Source of the DNA: Nocardioides sp.
GTDB taxonomy: Bacteria; Actinomycetota; Actinomycetes; Propionibacteriales; Nocardioidaceae
Assembly (NCBI RefSeq): GCF_014360585.1
Contig: NZ_JACIXG010000031.1
Coordinates: 1-54,948, forward strand
Direction: 5' to 3'
Length of the DNA stretch: 54,948 nucleotides
The position numbers and the translations under genes were made by a program. The notes beneath the pieces are model-generated. The model did not search any database and had not been told where the DNA came from. It saw only the letters and a list, made by a program, of their open reading frames with translations. Shown here piece by piece: positions 17,481 through 26,521 of the stretch; positions within the stretch are counted from its first letter, which is position 1; each line of letters opens with the position of its first letter.

Positions 17481-19259
17481 GTGACTTCTGAGAAGAAGCC
17501 AGACAAAGGAAAACCCGACGAGCGCCGTCGCTCAGGGCTCATCAAGTCCCCGACGGGCGATGTGGTCCCCCACCCCGCACTGGACCTGCCGATCTCGAGC
17601 GAACAGGACCACCGCAGGGGCATCGACTGGGTCGTCTTCGGCATAGCCGCGGCCATCGCGATCGCCTTCATGACGTGGGGCTTCGTCAACACCGACGGGA
17701 TGAGCTCGCTCGCGGACAAGGCCCTCGGCTGGGTGCTGGACAAGGCCGGCTGGTTCTTCGTCCTCACGGCCAGCGGCTTCGTCATCTACATCATCTGGCT
17801 CGCCGTCAGCAAGTACGGAAACATTCCCCTGGGCCGCGACGACGAGAAGCCGGAGTTCAGGACGGCTTCCTGGATCGCGATGATGTTCAGCGCCGGCATG
17901 GGTATCGGTCTGATGTTCTACGGCGTCAGCGAGCCGATCTCGCACTTCGTCACCCCGCCGCCGGGCACCGGCGAGGCGGGCAACCCCGAAGCCATCCAAC
18001 ACGCCATGGCGACCACCATGTTCCACTGGACGCTGCACCCGTGGGCGATCTACGCGGTCGTCGGTCTGGCGATCGGCTACGGCGCCTACCGCAAGGGCCG
18101 CGTCAGCCTGATCTCCTCGGCCTTCACGCCACTGCTCGGCAAGAAGACCGTCGAGGGCCCCGCGGGCAAGGCGATCGACATCTTCGCGATCTTCGCGACG
18201 CTGTTCGGTTCGGCGACCTCGCTCGGGACGGGCGCGATCCAGATCGAGAGCGGTCTGCAGATCGTGGCCGGGCTCGGCGAGGCCGGCAACAACGTGCTCA
18301 TCGGGATCATCGCGGTCCTGACGGCCTGCTTCGTGGTCTCGGCGGTCTCGGGTGTGGCCAAGGGCATCCAATGGCTCTCCAACATCAACATGGTGCTGGC
18401 CCTGCTCCTGGCGCTGTTCCTGTTCGTGGTCGGCCCGACGGTCTTCATCCTCGACCTGATCCCGACCTCGCTCGGCACCTATCTCGGCGATCTCGCGCAG
18501 ATGTCCGCGCGCACCGGTGTCGGCGGCGCGGAGACCTCCGACTGGCTCGGCAAGTGGACCATCTTCTACTGGGCCTGGTGGATCTCCTGGACGCCGTTCG
18601 TCGGCATGTTCATCGCGCGCATCTCGCGCGGGCGCACGGTCCGGCAGTTCGTCTCCGGCGTCCTCCTGGTGCCGAGCGCCGTGAGCGTGATCTGGTTCTG
18701 CATCCTGGGTGGCACCGCCATCGACCTGCAGCGTGACGGCACGGTTGACATCGCTGGTCTCGGCGGCGTCGAGTCGCAGCTGTTCACCACCCTCGAACAG
18801 TTCCCGCTGGCGACCGTGATGAGCGTTCTGGTCATGGCCCTGGTGGCGATCTTCTTCGTCTCGGGTGCCGACGCGGCCTCGATCGTGATGGGCACGCTCT
18901 CTGAGCGTGGCACCGAGGAGCCGACCCGGCCCACGGTCATCTTCTGGGGTGTCGCGACCGGGGTCGTGGCGGCCCTCGGGCTGATCGCCGGTGGCTCGGA
19001 TGCGTTGTCGGGACTGCAGACGATCACCATCGTGGCGGCGCTGCCGTTCACGGTGATCATGGTCGGGCTCACCGTGTCGCTCCAGAAGGATCTGCAGACC
19101 GACCCGCTGATCGTGCGTGGCCAGTACGCCGAAGAGGCCGTCGAACGAGCCGTCATCGCCGGTGTCACAGAACACGGCGACGACTTCGCATTCGCCGTCG
19201 TCGAGGATGACCACAGCAACGAGACCGGGCCCAGCTCAACTCCCACCGACCAGGCTTGA
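17481..19259 (+). CDS. BCCT family betaine/choline/carnitine transporter
   Basis: A 592-residue secondary transporter with about 12 membrane spans. Family landmarks are GMGIGLMFYGVSEPISHF and the signature WTIFYWAWWISWTPFVGMF, followed by ARISRGRTVRQF. An N-terminal hydrophilic tail of about 45 residues and a short C-terminal tail lie in the cytosol. It probably imports quaternary ammonium compounds such as glycine betaine with sodium or protons for osmoprotection. The GTG at 17481 follows GGAAGG about 8 nt upstream. A second BCCT gene follows after 51 nt with its own ribosome site. Confidence 0.95.
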   Translation: MTSEKKPDKGKPDERRRSGLIKSPTGDVVPHPALDLPISSEQDHRRGIDWVVFGIAAAIAIAFMTWGFVNTDGMSSLADKALGWVLDKAGWFFVLTASGFVIYIIWLAVSKYGNIPLGRDDEKPEFRTASWIAMMFSAGMGIGLMFYGVSEPISHFVTPPPGTGEAGNPEAIQHAMATTMFHWTLHPWAIYAVVGLAIGYGAYRKGRVSLISSAFTPLLGKKTVEGPAGKAIDIFAIFATLFGSATSLGTGAIQIESGLQIVAGLGEAGNNVLIGIIAVLTACFVVSAVSGVAKGIQWLSNINMVLALLLALFLFVVGPTVFILDLIPTSLGTYLGDLAQMSARTGVGGAETSDWLGKWTIFYWAWWISWTPFVGMFIARISRGRTVRQFVSGVLLVPSAVSVIWFCILGGTAIDLQRDGTVDIAGLGGVESQLFTTLEQFPLATVMSVLVMALVAIFFVSGADAASIVMGTLSERGTEEPTRPTVIFWGVATGVVAALGLIAGGSDALSGLQTITIVAALPFTVIMVGLTVSLQKDLQTDPLIVRGQYAEEAVERAVIAGVTEHGDDFAFAVVEDDHSNETGPSSTPTDQA

Positions 19260-19310
19260 GTTCCAGTAGCCTGGCGGGCGATTTTCGCATATCCAACGGA
19301 AGGCACAGTC

Positions 19311-20990
19311 ATGTCAGAGCCAACGCTCAGTACACAAGAGCCAGACTCCGAGCCCGCGAAGCACGTGCCTCCAACCGGGAAGTTCATCCCGAAGCCCGGG
19401 GTGTTCGTCCCCTCGGCAGCGCTGTTGATCCTCTTTGTCGTCATCACCGCCATTTTCCCCACGAAGATGGGTGAGTGGATCGGCAAAGCCAACTCCACCG
19501 TCGTCGGCGACCTCGGCTGGTGGTACATCGCACTCGTCACCGGCTTCGTGGCCTTCTCCATCTGGGCCGCGATCGGTCGCACCGGCGATGTCGTCCTCGG
19601 CAAGGAAGGTGACGAGCCCGAGTTCCGGCTCGGATCCTGGTTCGCGATGCTCTTCGCCGCCGGCATGGGTATCGGTCTCGTGTTCTGGGGCGTCGCCGAG
19701 CCGCTCAACCACTTCAACTCGCCGCCGCCGGGAACCAACCCCGACACCGCTGCCGGGCACGCCCGGACCGCGATGGACATCACGTTCCTGCACTGGGGCC
19801 TGAGCGCCTGGGCGATCTACGTCGTGGTCGGGCTCGGGGTGGCGTACGCAGTCCACAGGCGTGGTCTTCCGGTCTCGATCCGGTGGGCGCTGGAGCCGGT
19901 TCTCGGCAAGTACGCACACGGGTTCATCGGTGACGTCGTCGACGTCATCGCCGTGCTCGGCACAGTCTTCGGTGTCGCCACGTCGCTCGGACTCGGCGTC
20001 AGCCAGCTGGGAGCCGGGTTGGACTTCCTCGGCTGGGTCAACGACCCGAGCAAGTGGGTGCTGATCCTGTTGGTGATCGTCATCACCGCATGCGCTCTCG
20101 TCTCCGTCGTCACGGGCGTGGACAAGGGCATCAAGTGGCTCTCGAACATCAACATGGTCCTCGCGGTCGTGCTGGTCGTCTTCGTGCTGATCGCGGGTCC
20201 GACGGTGTTCATCCTGACCGACTTCTTCACCCAGATCGGATCCTACCTGCGCAACTTCCTGTCCCTGACCTTCGACGGTCGCCCCTACGAGGGCGAAGCC
20301 GGTCAGGCTTGGCTCAGCGGCTGGACGACCTACTACTGGGGATGGTGGATGAGCTGGGCACCCTTCGTCGGTGTCTTCATCGCCCGCATCTCCAAGGGGC
20401 GCACGGTGCGTGAGTTCGTCGCCGGCGTGCTGCTGGTTCCGACGCTGGTGACGTTCCTGTGGTTCTCCGTGATGGGTGGCACCGCCATCTACCGCGAGAT
20501 GTACCAGGGCGGCGGGATCATCGGCGAGGACGGCGTGGACACCAACACCGCGCTGTTCCAGATGCTCGACGGGCTGCCGTGGCCGGCGATCACCAGCGTC
20601 GTGGCGATGATCCTGCTGGTGATCTTCTTCGTCACCAGCTCCGACTCGGCGTCGTTCGTGGTCGATATGCTCTCCTCCGGCGGCAACCCGAACCCGCCGA
20701 AGTGGAGCCGGGCGATGTGGGCCTCGATGGAGGGGGCGATCGCGGCAGTGCTGCTGTTCGTCGGCCTGACCCTCCAGGAGACCGACCCCGACGCCAACCC
20801 ATTGGGCGCATTGCAGACGATGGCGATCCTGTTGGCTCTGCCGTTCAGCATCGTCATGGTGATGATGGTGGTCTCGATCACCAAGTCGCTGCTCGCGGAG
20901 GCGCGTTCCGCAGAGGTGGAGTCCCGAAAGTGGCTCGCCGAGCGGGTCGCCAAGCACATCAACGACAACGACATGGTCGACAAGTCCTGA
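19311..20990 (+). CDS. BCCT family transporter, second copy
   Basis: A 559-residue paralogue of the preceding transporter with GMGIGLVFWGVAEPLNHF and the signature WTTYYWGWWMSWAPFVGVF. The two diverge strongly in the tails, so they may differ in substrate or regulation rather than being a recent duplication. The ATG at 19311 follows GGAAGG. The gene ends at a UUCG-capped terminator shared with the convergent nitroreductase gene. Confidence 0.95.
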   Translation: MSEPTLSTQEPDSEPAKHVPPTGKFIPKPGVFVPSAALLILFVVITAIFPTKMGEWIGKANSTVVGDLGWWYIALVTGFVAFSIWAAIGRTGDVVLGKEGDEPEFRLGSWFAMLFAAGMGIGLVFWGVAEPLNHFNSPPPGTNPDTAAGHARTAMDITFLHWGLSAWAIYVVVGLGVAYAVHRRGLPVSIRWALEPVLGKYAHGFIGDVVDVIAVLGTVFGVATSLGLGVSQLGAGLDFLGWVNDPSKWVLILLVIVITACALVSVVTGVDKGIKWLSNINMVLAVVLVVFVLIAGPTVFILTDFFTQIGSYLRNFLSLTFDGRPYEGEAGQAWLSGWTTYYWGWWMSWAPFVGVFIARISKGRTVREFVAGVLLVPTLVTFLWFSVMGGTAIYREMYQGGGIIGEDGVDTNTALFQMLDGLPWPAITSVVAMILLVIFFVTSSDSASFVVDMLSSGGNPNPPKWSRAMWASMEGAIAAVLLFVGLTLQETDPDANPLGALQTMAILLALPFSIVMVMMVVSITKSLLAEARSAEVESRKWLAERVAKHINDNDMVDKS

Positions 20991-21005
20991 GTCGAGACCT
21001 CTGAG

Positions 21006-21043
21006 GAGTGATGGCAGGGTTCTTCGGAACCCTGCCATCACTC
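21006..21043. terminator. Bidirectional terminator with UUCG tetraloop
   Basis: A perfect 17-bp stem from GAGTGATGGCAGGGTTC to its complement closes a TTCG loop with C-G closing pair, the very stable UUCG tetraloop in RNA. It is followed by ATTTG on the plus strand. The stop codon of the convergent nitroreductase gene (21038-21040) lies within the right arm. Confidence 0.88.
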
Positions 21044-21706
21044 ATTTGTCAGGGGCTCGCCGGCGTACGTCTCCAGCGTCACGAAGTCTTCGACCCGCTG
21101 CCGGCTCAGCTTGGTGAGCTGCTTGACCGGCCTGCCCATCGGGACCACGGCCGCGACGGCGTAGCCCTCGGGGGCGCCGAGGAGATCGAGTAGCGCCGGC
21201 TCCTCCGCGACGGCCATCGTGGTGATGACCCCGCCGAAACCCTCCTCGCGCGCGGCCAGGAGGGTGTTCCAGACCAGCGGGTAGACCGAGGCGCCGGAGA
21301 CGAGTCCGATGCGGTCGAGCTCGGAGTCGAGGGAGGCGACCACGCCGAGGTCGACGAGGAAGACGAGCACCACCGCAGCCGTGAGCAGCGGCTCGGTCAT
21401 CCCGCGTGGGACCCGGGTCGAGGCGATCTGCTCCTCGATGACCGCGCTCGGGTGGATGGTGTTCCACGGCATCTCCCCCGCCGACTGCTGCGCGAGGTAC
21501 CTGCGGGCACCCGTCGCGCTCAGCTCGACCAGGCGCTCGCGGGTCTCATGGCTGCGTACGACCACGACGTGGGCGCCCTGCCGGTTGCCGCCGGAGGGCG
21601 CGAAGCGGGCGTTGTCGAGGATCCTGGCGAGGACCTCGTCGCTCAGCGGGTCGTCGGTGAAGTCGCGTACGGCATGGGTGGTCCGCATCGCCTCGTAGAG
21701 CTCCAT
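21038..21706 (-). CDS. Nitroreductase family protein
   Basis: A 222-residue FMN-dependent nitroreductase-fold oxidoreductase. The N-terminal MRTTHAVRDFTDDPLSDEVL and ARFAPSGGNRQGAHVVVV are the FMN-binding R-x-F/PSxxNxQ elements. Near the C-terminus, AAREEGFGGVITTM and GAPEGYAVAAVVPMGRPV are the second FMN and dimer segments. Substrate unknown. The ATG at 21706 is followed on its left by the terminator stem at its stop codon. The TSUP gene upstream on the same strand ends 49 nt before it. Confidence 0.92.
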   Translation of the reverse strand: MELYEAMRTTHAVRDFTDDPLSDEVLARILDNARFAPSGGNRQGAHVVVVRSHETRERLVELSATGARRYLAQQSAGEMPWNTIHPSAVIEEQIASTRVPRGMTEPLLTAAVVLVFLVDLGVVASLDSELDRIGLVSGASVYPLVWNTLLAAREEGFGGVITTMAVAEEPALLDLLGAPEGYAVAAVVPMGRPVKQLTKLSRQRVEDFVTLETYAGEPLTNE

Positions 21707-21755
21707 GAGGCCTATCCCATCAGACCCGGCCCAGCCACGGGCCGTCCCAGCGGGC

Positions 21756-22517
21756 TCAGTCCAGCAGGAAGGCGACCAGCGCCGTGATGCCGACGACGAC
21801 GATCACGCCGCGGAGGACGTTGGGCGGCAGCCGACGGCCGATCCTCGCGCCGAGCAGGCCTCCGATCGTCGCGCCCACTGCGATAAGCGCCGCGATAATC
21901 CAGTCGACATCGGCCACGAGGGCGAAGAGCAGCCCGGAGATCCCGTTGGTGATCGCGACCAGGACGTTCTTGAGCGCGTTGAGCCGCTGCAGCGACTCGG
22001 CGATCCCGATCCCGATGATCGCGATCATCAGCACGCCCTGAGCGGCACCGAAGTAGCCGCCGTAGACGCCGAGCAGGGCGACCGCGGGCCAGACCCACCA
22101 GCGCTCGCTGCCATCGTCGGGCAGGTCGCCGTGTCGCCTGGCGACCCACCGGGAGATGCGCGGCCCGGTGATCACCAGGACCACCCCGAGCCCGATCAGG
22201 ACCGGGACGATCGCCTCGAACGCTCCCGGCGGCAGCACCAGCAGCAGGACGCCACCGACCGCGCCGCCGATCAGCGCCGCGACCCCGAACTTCAAGATCC
22301 GTGCGCGCTGCCCGGCGAGCTCACGACGGTAGCCCCAGGCGCCGGCCAACGAGCCCGGCACCAGGCCGATCGTGTTGGACACGTTGGCGACGACCGGAGG
22401 TACGCCGAACGCCAGCAGGGTCGGGAACGTGATCAGCGTCCCCGACCCGACAGCAGCATTGATGGTGCCCGCCCCCACCCCGGCGAGCAGGATGAGGGCG
22501 GCTTGGAGAAGATCCAC
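21756..22517 (-). CDS. TSUP family (TauE/SafE-like) membrane exporter
   Basis: A 253-residue integral membrane protein with about eight hydrophobic segments. The two TSUP repeats are visible: GVGAGTINAAVGSGTLITFPTL near residue 15 and YGGYFGAAQGVLMIAI near residue 150. The family moves sulfur-containing or carboxylate anions, usually outward; the substrate here is not evident. The GTG at 22517 has GGAG about 6 nt upstream and lies 14 nt after the SPFH gene, suggesting co-transcription. Confidence 0.9.
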   Translation of the reverse strand: MDLLQAALILLAGVGAGTINAAVGSGTLITFPTLLAFGVPPVVANVSNTIGLVPGSLAGAWGYRRELAGQRARILKFGVAALIGGAVGGVLLLVLPPGAFEAIVPVLIGLGVVLVITGPRISRWVARRHGDLPDDGSERWWVWPAVALLGVYGGYFGAAQGVLMIAIIGIGIAESLQRLNALKNVLVAITNGISGLLFALVADVDWIIAALIAVGATIGGLLGARIGRRLPPNVLRGVIVVVGITALVAFLLD

Positions 22518-22531
22518 TCAGTCTCCGGACA

Positions 22532-23611
22532 CTATTCCGTCGGCTCGACGGGAGGCTTCGGCCGGTTGGGGGCCTGCGCCTCCTTGGCCTCGGCGAGCGC
22601 CTCCTTGACGGCGGCGGCCGCGGAGGACTGCTCGAGGTCGATCGTCGGCTCGGCCGAGCCCATGTCGACGCGCTTGACCGGGCCCTCGACCTCGTCGGGG
22701 ATGCCCTGGAGGCTGTTCATCGTCGAGCCGAGGCCCTCGAGCGCCTTGCCGATCTCGCTCGGGACGATCCACACCTTGTTGGCGTCGCCCTCGGCGATCT
22801 TCGGCATCATCTGGAGGTACTGGTAGGCCAGCAGCGACTGGTCGGGACGGCCGTCGTGGATCGCCTGGAAGACGGTCTGGATGGCCTGGCCCTCACCCTG
22901 GGCACGCAGGATCGCGGCCTCACGGTCGGCCTGCGCGGAGAGGATCTGCGACTCACGCTGACCCTCGGCGTTGAGGATGGCGGACTGCTTGTTTCCCTCC
23001 GCCGAGAGGATCGCGGACTGGCGCTGACCCTCGGCGGTGAGGATCGCCGCGCGCTTGTCACGGTCGGCGCGCATCTGCTTCTCCATCGCGTCCTTGATGG
23101 ACATGGGCGGGTCGATCGACTTGATCTCGACGCGCTTGACCTTGATGCCCCAGCGGCCGGTGGCCTCGTCGAGCACGATCGAGAGGCCGGTGTTGATCTG
23201 CTCGCGGCTGGTCAGCGTCTCCTCGAGGGTCATGCCACCGACGATGTTTCGCAGGGTGGTCATGGTGAGCTGCTCGACGGCCTGGATGTAGTTGGCGATC
23301 TCGTACGTCGCGGCGACCGGGTCGTTGACCTGGAAGTAGATGACCGTGTCGATCGAGACGGTCAGGTTGTCCTCGGTGATCACCGGCTGCGGCGCGAACG
23401 CGACGACCTGCTCACGCATGTCGATCATGTAGCGCACCTTGTCGACGAACGGGATCACCGCGTTCAGACCGGGGTCTCGCTTCGACTGGAACTTGCCGAA
23501 GCGCTCCACGATGCCGACCCGCGCCTGCGGGATGATCTTGATCGTCTTGGCCAGCGTGGTGATAACCAGCACCGCCAAGATGACCAGTAGGGCCAGGATG
23601 ATGCCACCCAT
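22532..23611 (-). CDS. SPFH/stomatin-like membrane protein (QmcA type)
   Basis: A 359-residue SPFH protein: an N-terminal membrane anchor (about 3-27), the SPFH/band-7 domain with VPQARVGIVERFGKF-like start (IIPQARVGIVERFGKF), NLTVSIDTVIYFQVND and GIKVKRVEIKSIDPP, then a coiled-coil arm. The arm (about 190-245) holds five 11-residue repeats of the form xAILxAEGxxx, a known flotillin-like feature. It probably scaffolds membrane microdomains or protease complexes. The ATG at 23611 (AGGAC about 9 nt upstream) is preferred over a TTG 6 nt earlier. The NfeD gene lies 47 nt upstream, the usual SPFH-NfeD pairing. Confidence 0.93.
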   Translation of the reverse strand: MGGIILALLVILAVLVITTLAKTIKIIPQARVGIVERFGKFQSKRDPGLNAVIPFVDKVRYMIDMREQVVAFAPQPVITEDNLTVSIDTVIYFQVNDPVAATYEIANYIQAVEQLTMTTLRNIVGGMTLEETLTSREQINTGLSIVLDEATGRWGIKVKRVEIKSIDPPMSIKDAMEKQMRADRDKRAAILTAEGQRQSAILSAEGNKQSAILNAEGQRESQILSAQADREAAILRAQGEGQAIQTVFQAIHDGRPDQSLLAYQYLQMMPKIAEGDANKVWIVPSEIGKALEGLGSTMNSLQGIPDEVEGPVKRVDMGSAEPTIDLEQSSAAAAVKEALAEAKEAQAPNRPKPPVEPTE

Positions 23612-23658
23612 TGCCAATCAGTCCTTGTCTAGTTCAGTTTGCGTCATTTGCCCGGTAG

Positions 23659-24120
23659 CTACAGGGTCCCGAGCTCCGGGAGAGGATGGACGTACGCGGT
23701 CGCTCCTCTGATCTCGAGGACCTCGACCGGCGTGCCGGGCGCGATCACGAGGGTCTCGTCGTAGGGCTGAGCCGTCCAGATCTCGCCGTCGAACTTGAGC
23801 TGCCCAGGTTTGTGGGCGCTGATCTCGACGGTCGAGACGGCCTGGGCACCGATCATCTTCTCCGCGCCGATCTGGATCTCCGGGCCGTTGTGGAGCCGTT
23901 TGGCCAGCCCGGGACGTACGACCGCGAGCATGGAGACCGAGACCACCAGCGCGACGATCGCCTGGAGCACGAAGCTGTCGGTGAACGCGCCGGTAAGTGC
24001 GCCCGCGAAGGCGCCGGTGGCGAGCATCAGCAGAATCAGGTCCAGGCTGAAGAGCTCGCCGACGACGAGCAGCGCCCCGAGTCCCGTCCAGAGTGCCCAA
24101 TCCCAGTCCTGCCAGTCCAT
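23659..24120 (-). CDS. nfeD: NfeD family membrane protein
   Basis: A 153-residue short-form NfeD. Two to three hydrophobic spans (about 10-80) are followed by an OB-fold domain with GAQAVSTVEISAHKPGQLKFDGEIW (the OB signature, split by position 95-120). NfeD1b proteins work with stomatin-like SPFH proteins, and that partner is directly downstream. A -10-like TAGGGT ends 6 nt before the ATG, so the transcript is probably leaderless. Confidence 0.92.
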   Translation of the reverse strand: MDWQDWDWALWTGLGALLVVGELFSLDLILLMLATGAFAGALTGAFTDSFVLQAIVALVVSVSMLAVVRPGLAKRLHNGPEIQIGAEKMIGAQAVSTVEISAHKPGQLKFDGEIWTAQPYDETLVIAPGTPVEVLEIRGATAYVHPLPELGTL

Positions 24121-24229
24121 GGCGCCACCCTAGCGGCACAGTGTTCATCCTGCGGGGATCTTCTCGTACGAATGTGCGCACCGAAATTGAGTCGCGGCGT
24201 TCCGACGGCTGCCGGTAGCGTGCCACACC

Positions 24230-24250
24230 CCCAGGAACCCTGCTCCTGGG
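24230..24250 (+). other. Small hairpin in leader of toxin cluster
   Basis: CCCAGGA and TCCTGGG form a 7-bp stem with a 7-nt loop, 37 nt upstream of the WXG100-like gene. It could be a weak terminator or a leader structure; no function is shown. Confidence 0.35.
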
Positions 24251-24286
24251 CTTCGATCCGGGCGAATATTCGGGAGGGTGACAGGC

Positions 24287-25000
24287 ATGGGGATGACGAT
24301 CCCTGCCGAGCTGGACCATGTCCTCGATCTGCTCGGCTACGAGTGGCCGAACGTCGACGAGGATGCGGTCCGCGACGCTGCGCAGCTCGTTCGGGAGCTC
24401 GAGGCTGATGTGCGAGGCACGCTGGATCGGCTCGAAGCTCGGATGATCGAGCTTCAGGAGGGAGCCAAGTCGAAGTCAGTCAGCGCCCTGATCCAGGCCT
24501 ACTCCGACAACCGCACCTCGAACCTCGACCAGCTGCTGGATGCGTTGCCCGAGGTCGCGTCGGGCATCGACATGCTGGCGGACGCGGTCGTTGCGCTGAA
24601 GGTCAAGGTCGTCGCCGAGCTGACCATCACGGCGGCGCAGATCGCCGCGGCCGCGGCCACCGCGGTGGTCACCGCCGGCGCGAGCCTGGCCGCCAACGCG
24701 GCCATCATCGCCGCGCGGAAGAAGGCCCTCGACATCGCCACCGACATCGCAATGGACGAGCTGATCGGCCAGGTGGCGTCGATGGTGATCGAACCACTCA
24801 CAGGCACGATCACCGATCTCGCGATCATGGCGATGGAGGCCCCTTTGGTGACCAGTGGGGATGACGTCGCCGGCGTCGACCTCGGATTCGACCTCATGGA
24901 CCAGATCGCGACCGCCATCGACGACTGTGGTCTCGACCAGCTCGAGATCGGTCACAACTTCGCCGCCCGCCTGTCCGCGCTTCCGCTGTTCGCGTCCTGA
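24287..25000 (+). CDS. WXG100-like / polymorphic-toxin N-terminal protein
   Basis: A 237-residue protein beginning TIPAELDHVLDLLGYEWPNVDEDAVRDAA, the N-terminal pattern of actinobacterial WXG100_2 (CpnT-like) domains exported by type VII secretion. Helical segments continue through an alanine-rich region with QIAAAAATAVVTAGASLAAN (about 118-140) that could insert into membranes. In most relatives a C-terminal toxin domain follows in the same protein; here it ends and a separate nuclease gene starts 9 nt later. The ATG at 24287 has GGGAGG about 10 nt upstream; ATG 24293 is also possible. Confidence 0.75.
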   Translation: MGMTIPAELDHVLDLLGYEWPNVDEDAVRDAAQLVRELEADVRGTLDRLEARMIELQEGAKSKSVSALIQAYSDNRTSNLDQLLDALPEVASGIDMLADAVVALKVKVVAELTITAAQIAAAAATAVVTAGASLAANAAIIAARKKALDIATDIAMDELIGQVASMVIEPLTGTITDLAIMAMEAPLVTSGDDVAGVDLGFDLMDQIATAIDDCGLDQLEIGHNFAARLSALPLFAS

Positions 25001-25009
25001 GGAGTCCAC

Positions 25010-25582
25010 ATGGCCGACAGATTGTCCGATACCGTCGAAGACGCCCGCGAGACCGCGGTGCACACCCTGCGCGACGTGATGGTGAGGCTGGCCGAGCGCA
25101 AGCGCAAAGAAGCCGACAGACTCCGGAACGACGTCGAGCAGCGTCGTGACCAGGACAGCGACCTTGCCGACTCCGTCGACAGCAGCCAGCCGGGGTCGAA
25201 CCCGGGGAATGACGCTCCCCCCGAACGCGGCAAGGACAAGGACGGCAAGAAGCTCCCCTACGCCAACCCGAAGCGGCGACCCAAGTACGCCGACGGTCAG
25301 GTCGACGACGTATGGGAGAACGCCAAGAACAGTGACGGTGAGGTCTGGGTCCAGAACCGGGATGGCGACTGGTATGAGGTCACGTGGCAACCCGGACAGT
25401 CCCGCAAGGGTGTCTGGGACATGGGCCACGTCCCCGGCGAAGAGTACCGGCGCCTCCACGACGACTACATGAGCCATCGCATCTCCAAGGAGGACTTCCT
25501 CGAACGCTACCGTGACGCGGACAACTACCGGGTCGAGGACCCTCTGCGCAACCAGTCTCATGATGACGAGGACCATGGCTAG
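25010..25582 (+). CDS. GH-E family HNH/EndoVII nuclease toxin
   Basis: A 190-residue protein. The first 70 residues are charged and helical, then a disordered PGSNPGNDAPPERGKDKDG linker leads to a C-terminal nuclease domain (about 95-190). The domain contains WDMGHVPGEEYRRLHDDY, with the conserved G139, H140 and E144 that name the GH-E group of HNH/EndoVII superfamily toxins, and DNYRVEDPLRNQSHDDE near the end. It should cleave nucleic acid in target cells. AGGAG lies about 5 nt before the ATG. It is followed at 9 nt by an ankyrin protein likely acting as immunity protein. Confidence 0.88.
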   Translation: MADRLSDTVEDARETAVHTLRDVMVRLAERKRKEADRLRNDVEQRRDQDSDLADSVDSSQPGSNPGNDAPPERGKDKDGKKLPYANPKRRPKYADGQVDDVWENAKNSDGEVWVQNRDGDWYEVTWQPGQSRKGVWDMGHVPGEEYRRLHDDYMSHRISKEDFLERYRDADNYRVEDPLRNQSHDDEDHG

Positions 25583-25591
25583 GGTGGAGAC

Positions 25592-26155
25592 ATGAGCGCC
25601 GATCGAACCACCGAAGAAGGCCAACGCCTCCGCTCTCTGGCCAAGCGCGGCACCGTGGAGGAGTTCCGTACGCTCTACCGCCCCGCCGATGCCACCGACT
25701 CCGACCTGGGCCCCGGCCTCCTGTTCGACGCGTTGGCTCAGAAGGTGCCGGCGAACCGTCCGGTCATCGCCGGCATGCTGCTCGACGACGGAGCCGACCC
25801 CGGTTGGGAGCAGGCCGGTGGGGTCACCACGCTGCATGTGTTGTTGGGGCAGAACAAACACGACTTCGCGGCCGAGGCGCCCCTGCTACGGCGGCTTCTC
25901 GATGCCGGAGCCGATCTGAACAGGGTCTCATCACGACACGGAACCCCGCTGGAGACGATCGGGAAGGTCTTCAAGTTCAGTGAGTCCGAGATCGCGCCGT
26001 TCCTCGACGAGATCTTCGGCCGAGAAGATCTCGACCTCACCAAGATGAGCGTCGACGGCCGCACGGTGCTCGACAACATCAGGAAGTACCCGCGACGCCC
26101 CGACATGGTTGCCCGAGCCGAGGCGTACGCGAAGGAACACGGCATCGACCGCTAG
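25592..26155 (+). CDS. Ankyrin-repeat protein, probable immunity protein
   Basis: A 187-residue soluble protein with ankyrin-like repeats: IAGMLLDDGADPGWEQAGG, TTLHVLLGQ and LLRRLLDAGADLNRVSSRHGTPLE. Ankyrin proteins are recurrent immunity partners of HNH-type polymorphic toxins, and this one follows the GH-E nuclease gene directly. It probably binds and blocks the nuclease; the interaction is inferred from position. Confidence 0.82.
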   Translation: MSADRTTEEGQRLRSLAKRGTVEEFRTLYRPADATDSDLGPGLLFDALAQKVPANRPVIAGMLLDDGADPGWEQAGGVTTLHVLLGQNKHDFAAEAPLLRRLLDAGADLNRVSSRHGTPLETIGKVFKFSESEIAPFLDEIFGREDLDLTKMSVDGRTVLDNIRKYPRRPDMVARAEAYAKEHGIDR

Positions 26156-26191
26156 CGGTCGATGCCCAAGATCAAGAGCGAAGGAAGCGAC

Positions 26192-26521
26192 ATGGAGTTC
26201 ATCCCGAAGGCTGGCGCGTGCCTGACCACCAAGAACGTGCTCTCCGGTGCCGGCCGCGTGAAGTGGATGGTCCGTGAGGACTCCAAGGCAGCCGCCGACA
26301 ACGGTTGGCGGATCTTCTCCAGCATCGACACGTCCGAATATCTGGCGGACTCGAACAACATGCAGATCGTCGACTACAACCGTCTCTGCGAGATCGAGCC
26401 TGCTCTCATCGGCATCTGGTCGCTGCCTGTCGGCTCCGATCTTCAGCTCGTCGACGACCCCGACGACGGCGGGATCCGCGTCGTCGACAACATCTCGGGC
26501 GACACCGTCCGCACCGGGTGA
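26192..26521 (+). CDS. DUF2185 (Imm33-like) immunity protein
   Basis: A 109-residue protein with the DUF2185 pattern: GACLTTKNVLSGAGRVKWMVREDS, NGWRIFSSIDTSEYL and an ending that reaches a LPVGSDLQLVDD strand. The family is often found as an immunity protein in polymorphic-toxin loci. The ATG at 26192 is chosen because GAAGGAAG lies about 5 nt upstream; an ATG at 26162 is in frame but lacks a site. It follows the ankyrin gene in the same operon. Its stop overlaps the GTG start of the next frame (GTGA). Confidence 0.8.
   Translation: MEFIPKAGACLTTKNVLSGAGRVKWMVREDSKAAADNGWRIFSSIDTSEYLADSNNMQIVDYNRLCEIEPALIGIWSLPVGSDLQLVDDPDDGGIRVVDNISGDTVRTG

Noticed and set aside
17532..21041. Long minus-strand frames opposite the BCCT genes
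   Set aside because: Asp/Arg/His-rich shadows of real transporters with clear family motifs on the plus strand.
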